Origin: Bacteroidales bacterium UBA2764
Lineage (GTDB): Bacteria > Bacteroidota > Bacteroidia > Bacteroidales > Paludibacteraceae
DNA: 8,840 nucleotides
NCBI GenBank assembly: GCA_002352705.1
Contig: DEIW01000208.1
Coordinates: 9,651 to 18,490, forward strand
Direction: 5' to 3'
Each line of letters starts with the position of its first letter. Positions within the stretch are counted from its first letter, which is position 1. Under the pieces are notes generated by a model that was not told where the DNA came from, made no database searches, and was given only the letters and a program-made list of their open reading frames with translations. Below, in pieces: positions 7,024 to 8,840 of the stretch. The translations under genes were made by a program, and so were the position numbers.

Positions 7024-7051
7024 AAAAAACGCGGCTTAGACCGCGTTTTTT
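7024..7051. terminator. Bidirectional intrinsic terminator shared by the DUF4270 and clpX operons
   Basis: A GC stem of five pairs (7030-7034 with 7041-7045, CGCGG/CCGCG) around the loop CTTAGA is extended by six A-T pairs (7024-7029 with 7046-7051). The T-run serves + strand transcripts from the lipoprotein gene, and the A-run gives a U-run for - strand transcripts from clpX. The clpX stop codon (7036-7038) lies in the loop, and the last clpX codons form one arm. Confidence 0.85.
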
Positions 7052-8292
7052 AGTTGTACCAGTTTCTCTTGTCCGAGTTTCTCTTCGGCGTAGGATTTGG
7101 TTACCGTGAAAGATAGTGTAGTGCCTGTTTTCTTCTTGTTCGGCATCTCGTACATGATATCCGTCATCACGGCTTCCATCAGTCCTCTCAGCCCTCGTGC
7201 GCCTAACTTGTATTCTAATGCCTTGTCCACAATAAAATCCAGGGCGTCATCGTCAAACGTCAGATTCACGTTATCCATCGCCATGAGTTTCTTATATTGC
7301 TTGGTCAGTGCATTCTTGGGTTCCGTCAGGATATTCCGCAGCGCTTCTTTATTGAGCGGATGGAGATATGTCAGCACCGGCAGACGGCCGATTATTTCAG
7401 GAATAAGACCATAGGACTTGAGATCTTGCGGCGCTATATATTGCAGCAAGTTATTCTTATCTACCTGTGCCGTCTTGGCTTGTGCGGCAAATCCCACTGC
7501 CTGGGTATTCAAGCGTTGGGAGATTTTCGTCTCGATGCCGTCAAACGCACCTCCGCAAATAAAGAGGATGTTCTTGGTATTGATTTGAATCAACTCTTGT
7601 TCCGGATGTTTGCGTCCTCCCTGGGGCGGCACATTGACAACGGAACCCTCCAGCATCTTCAGCAGGCTCTGTTGTACACCTTCTCCGCTCACGTCGCGGG
7701 TGATGGACATATTCTCGCTTTTACGGGCAATCTTGTCGATTTCATCGATAAAAACGATACCCCTCTGCGCCTTGGCAACATCGTAGTTGGCGTCTTGCAA
7801 CAGTCGCACAAGGAGCGATTCCACATCTTCTCCTACATAGCCAGCCTGGGTCAGTGCGGTAGCGTCCCCGATAGCAAAAGGCACTTTGAGCATCTTGGCT
7901 ATCGTACGTGCCAGAAGGGTCTTGCCTGTACCCGTAGAACCGACAAGCAGGATATTGCTTTTCTCTATCTCTACGTCGTCATTGCTAATCTCCTGAAGCA
8001 CACGTTTATAGTGGTTGTACACGGCTACGGAGAGGAAGCGTTTCGCCTCGTCCTGACCGATGACATACAGATCCAGAAATTCCTTGATGCTTTGCGGAGT
8101 GGGCAAGGTGTTGAGATTGAGTTCCTCGCCGGCGGGACTGCTCTTGCGGGGCATGGCGCTGACCATCTGATGTCCGGCTTCAATACAATCCGTACAAATC
8201 AGGACATTGGCGTCCATGCCGGCAAACATCTCCGGCATCTCGCGTCCGCAGAAAGAGCAGGTGTGCGTGTTTTTATTGGAGTTACGGGCCAT
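7036..8292 (-). CDS. clpX: ClpX, ATP-dependent protease ATPase subunit
   Basis: A full-length 418-residue AAA+ unfoldase that recognises tagged or misfolded cytoplasmic proteins, unfolds them with ATP and threads them into ClpP. Visible in order: the N-terminal C4 zinc-binding domain (Cys12, Cys15, Cys33, Cys36), Walker A GSTGTGKT (118-125), pore loop GYVG (151-154), Walker B IVFIDEID (179-186), RKH pore loop (227-229), VGF (266-268) at the place of the IGF loop that docks on ClpP, the PEIIGR arginine region (298-303) and sensor-2 GARGLRG (364-370). All key residues are present, so the protein should be active. ATG 8292 shares one base with the clpP stop (TAATG), and an AAGGA lies 3 nt before it inside the last clpP codons. 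The gene ends in the loop of a bidirectional terminator. Confidence 0.98.
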   Translation of the reverse strand: MARNSNKNTHTCSFCGREMPEMFAGMDANVLICTDCIEAGHQMVSAMPRKSSPAGEELNLNTLPTPQSIKEFLDLYVIGQDEAKRFLSVAVYNHYKRVLQEISNDDVEIEKSNILLVGSTGTGKTLLARTIAKMLKVPFAIGDATALTQAGYVGEDVESLLVRLLQDANYDVAKAQRGIVFIDEIDKIARKSENMSITRDVSGEGVQQSLLKMLEGSVVNVPPQGGRKHPEQELIQINTKNILFICGGAFDGIETKISQRLNTQAVGFAAQAKTAQVDKNNLLQYIAPQDLKSYGLIPEIIGRLPVLTYLHPLNKEALRNILTEPKNALTKQYKKLMAMDNVNLTFDDDALDFIVDKALEYKLGARGLRGLMEAVMTDIMYEMPNKKKTGTTLSFTVTKSYAEEKLGQEKLVQLKNAV

Positions 8293-8840
8293 TATTCCTT
8301 ACGGGTATATACTTTGTCAATCATTCCGTATTCCAGAGCCTCCGAGGCTGTCATCCAGTGGTCGCGGTCTGCGTCCTGACGGATCCGGTCCATGGACTTG
8401 CCGGACTTGTCGGAAATAATCTGGTAGAGTTCGTCTTTGAGTTTGAGAATCTCTTTGGCGGTAATCTCTATATCCGAAGCCTGTCCTTGTATGCCTCCTA
8501 ACGGCTGGTGAATCATCACGCGGCTATGGGGAAGAGCGGCACGCATGCCTTTCTCTCCGGCAACGAGGAGCACGGCTCCCATCGAGGCTGCCAAGCCGGT
8601 ACAGATGGTAGCTACTTTGGCTTTGACGAACTGCATGGTATCATAGATACCTAATCCGGCATATACGGATCCTCCGGGGGTATTGAGATAGAGGTTGATG
8701 TCCCGCTCGCTATCTACGGAATCCAGATAGAGCAGTTGCGCCTGAATGACGTTGGCGGTATAATCATTAACCTCGGTGCCGAGGAAGATCACGCGGTCCA
8801 TCATCAAACGGCTGAACACATCCATCTGCGCCACATTCAG
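8292..8840 (-). CDS. clpP: ClpP, ATP-dependent Clp protease proteolytic subunit (5' partial)
   Basis: The serine peptidase that forms the two-ring barrel of ClpXP. The visible part, about 183 codons, covers nearly all of the catalytic fold. Counting from the GTG at 8834, the triad is Ser84 in AASMGA, His109 in VMIHQPLGG and Asp158 in DRDHW, with the same 25- and 49-residue spacings as in E. coli ClpP. The frame stays open to the window edge, where codons for L-N-V come just before A-Q-M-D-V-F. From memory, Bacteroides ClpP has a similar internal ...LNVTQLDVFSR stretch, so the GTG at 8834 is an internal Val codon. The true start lies outside, probably some 30-40 residues upstream. It shares one base with clpX, so both are almost certainly co-transcribed from a promoter beyond 8840. 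Confidence 0.98.
   Translation of the reverse strand: MNVAQMDVFSRLMMDRVIFLGTEVNDYTANVIQAQLLYLDSVDSERDINLYLNTPGGSVYAGLGIYDTMQFVKAKVATICTGLAASMGAVLLVAGEKGMRAALPHSRVMIHQPLGGIQGQASDIEITAKEILKLKDELYQIISDKSGKSMDRIRQDADRDHWMTASEALEYGMIDKVYTRKE
8296..8300 (-). promoter_or_regulatory. Shine-Dalgarno-like AAGGA for clpX within the clpP 3' end
   Basis: On the - strand AAGGA is formed by the Lys and Glu codons at the end of clpP, 3 nt before the clpX ATG at 8292. With the TAATG stop/start overlap it suggests translational coupling that would keep ClpX output tied to ClpP. Confidence 0.5.

Noticed and set aside
7297..8379. Long + strand reading frame of 360 codons opposite clpX
   Set aside because: It is the antisense shadow of a clearly functional clpX with all AAA+ motifs; its translation is low-complexity in character and matches no family.

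Overview
The window looks like a Bacteroidota (order Bacteroidales) chromosome. Three things point there: a textbook Bacteroides-type promoter (TTG, a 20-bp spacer, then TAnnTTTG) at 4656-4686; a DUF4270-type lipoprotein carrying a Bacteroidota surface-export signal; and ClpX/ClpP sequences of the Bacteroidales type. The genus cannot be fixed from the sequence alone.

Layout. (1) 1-2360, + strand, visibly AT-rich and accessory in character: a large DUF4209-family protein whose 5' end lies outside the window, then a small single-pass membrane protein of unknown function. (2) 2450-4605, + strand: a PglD/NeuD-like sugar acyltransferase followed 2 nt later by a stand-alone DltA-like adenylating enzyme, a pair typical of surface-polysaccharide decoration. 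(3) 4606-4712: a compact junction in which a strong intrinsic terminator overlaps the promoter of the next operon. (4) 4713-7002, + strand: a truncated, motif-poor GT5 'glycogen synthase' N-terminal-domain protein whose gene overlaps by 8 nt the gene of a DUF4270 lipoprotein. (5) 7024-7051: a shared terminator between convergent operons. (6) 7036-8840, - strand: clpX and the 3' part of clpP, overlapping by one base (TAATG). No gene-free stretch exceeds 300 bases; the longest are 4606-4712, 2361-2449 and 1677-1754. No tRNA, rRNA, CRISPR array, IS element or attachment site was seen.

How the parts fit. The left half (to about 4605) is AT-rich cargo that reads like a surface-polysaccharide or defence-type variable region. 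The right half is more GC-rich conserved chromosome. The terminator/promoter junction at 4644-4686 insulates one from the other. The acyltransferase and adenylating enzyme probably activate and attach a small (amino) acid to a sugar, but no carrier protein is encoded here. ClpP and ClpX form the ATP-dependent ClpXP protease. The most interesting unknowns are the DUF4209/membrane-protein pair, which carries an R-x4-H motif like that of HEPN ribonucleases, and the GT5-like protein, which lacks the residues expected of an active glycogen synthase.
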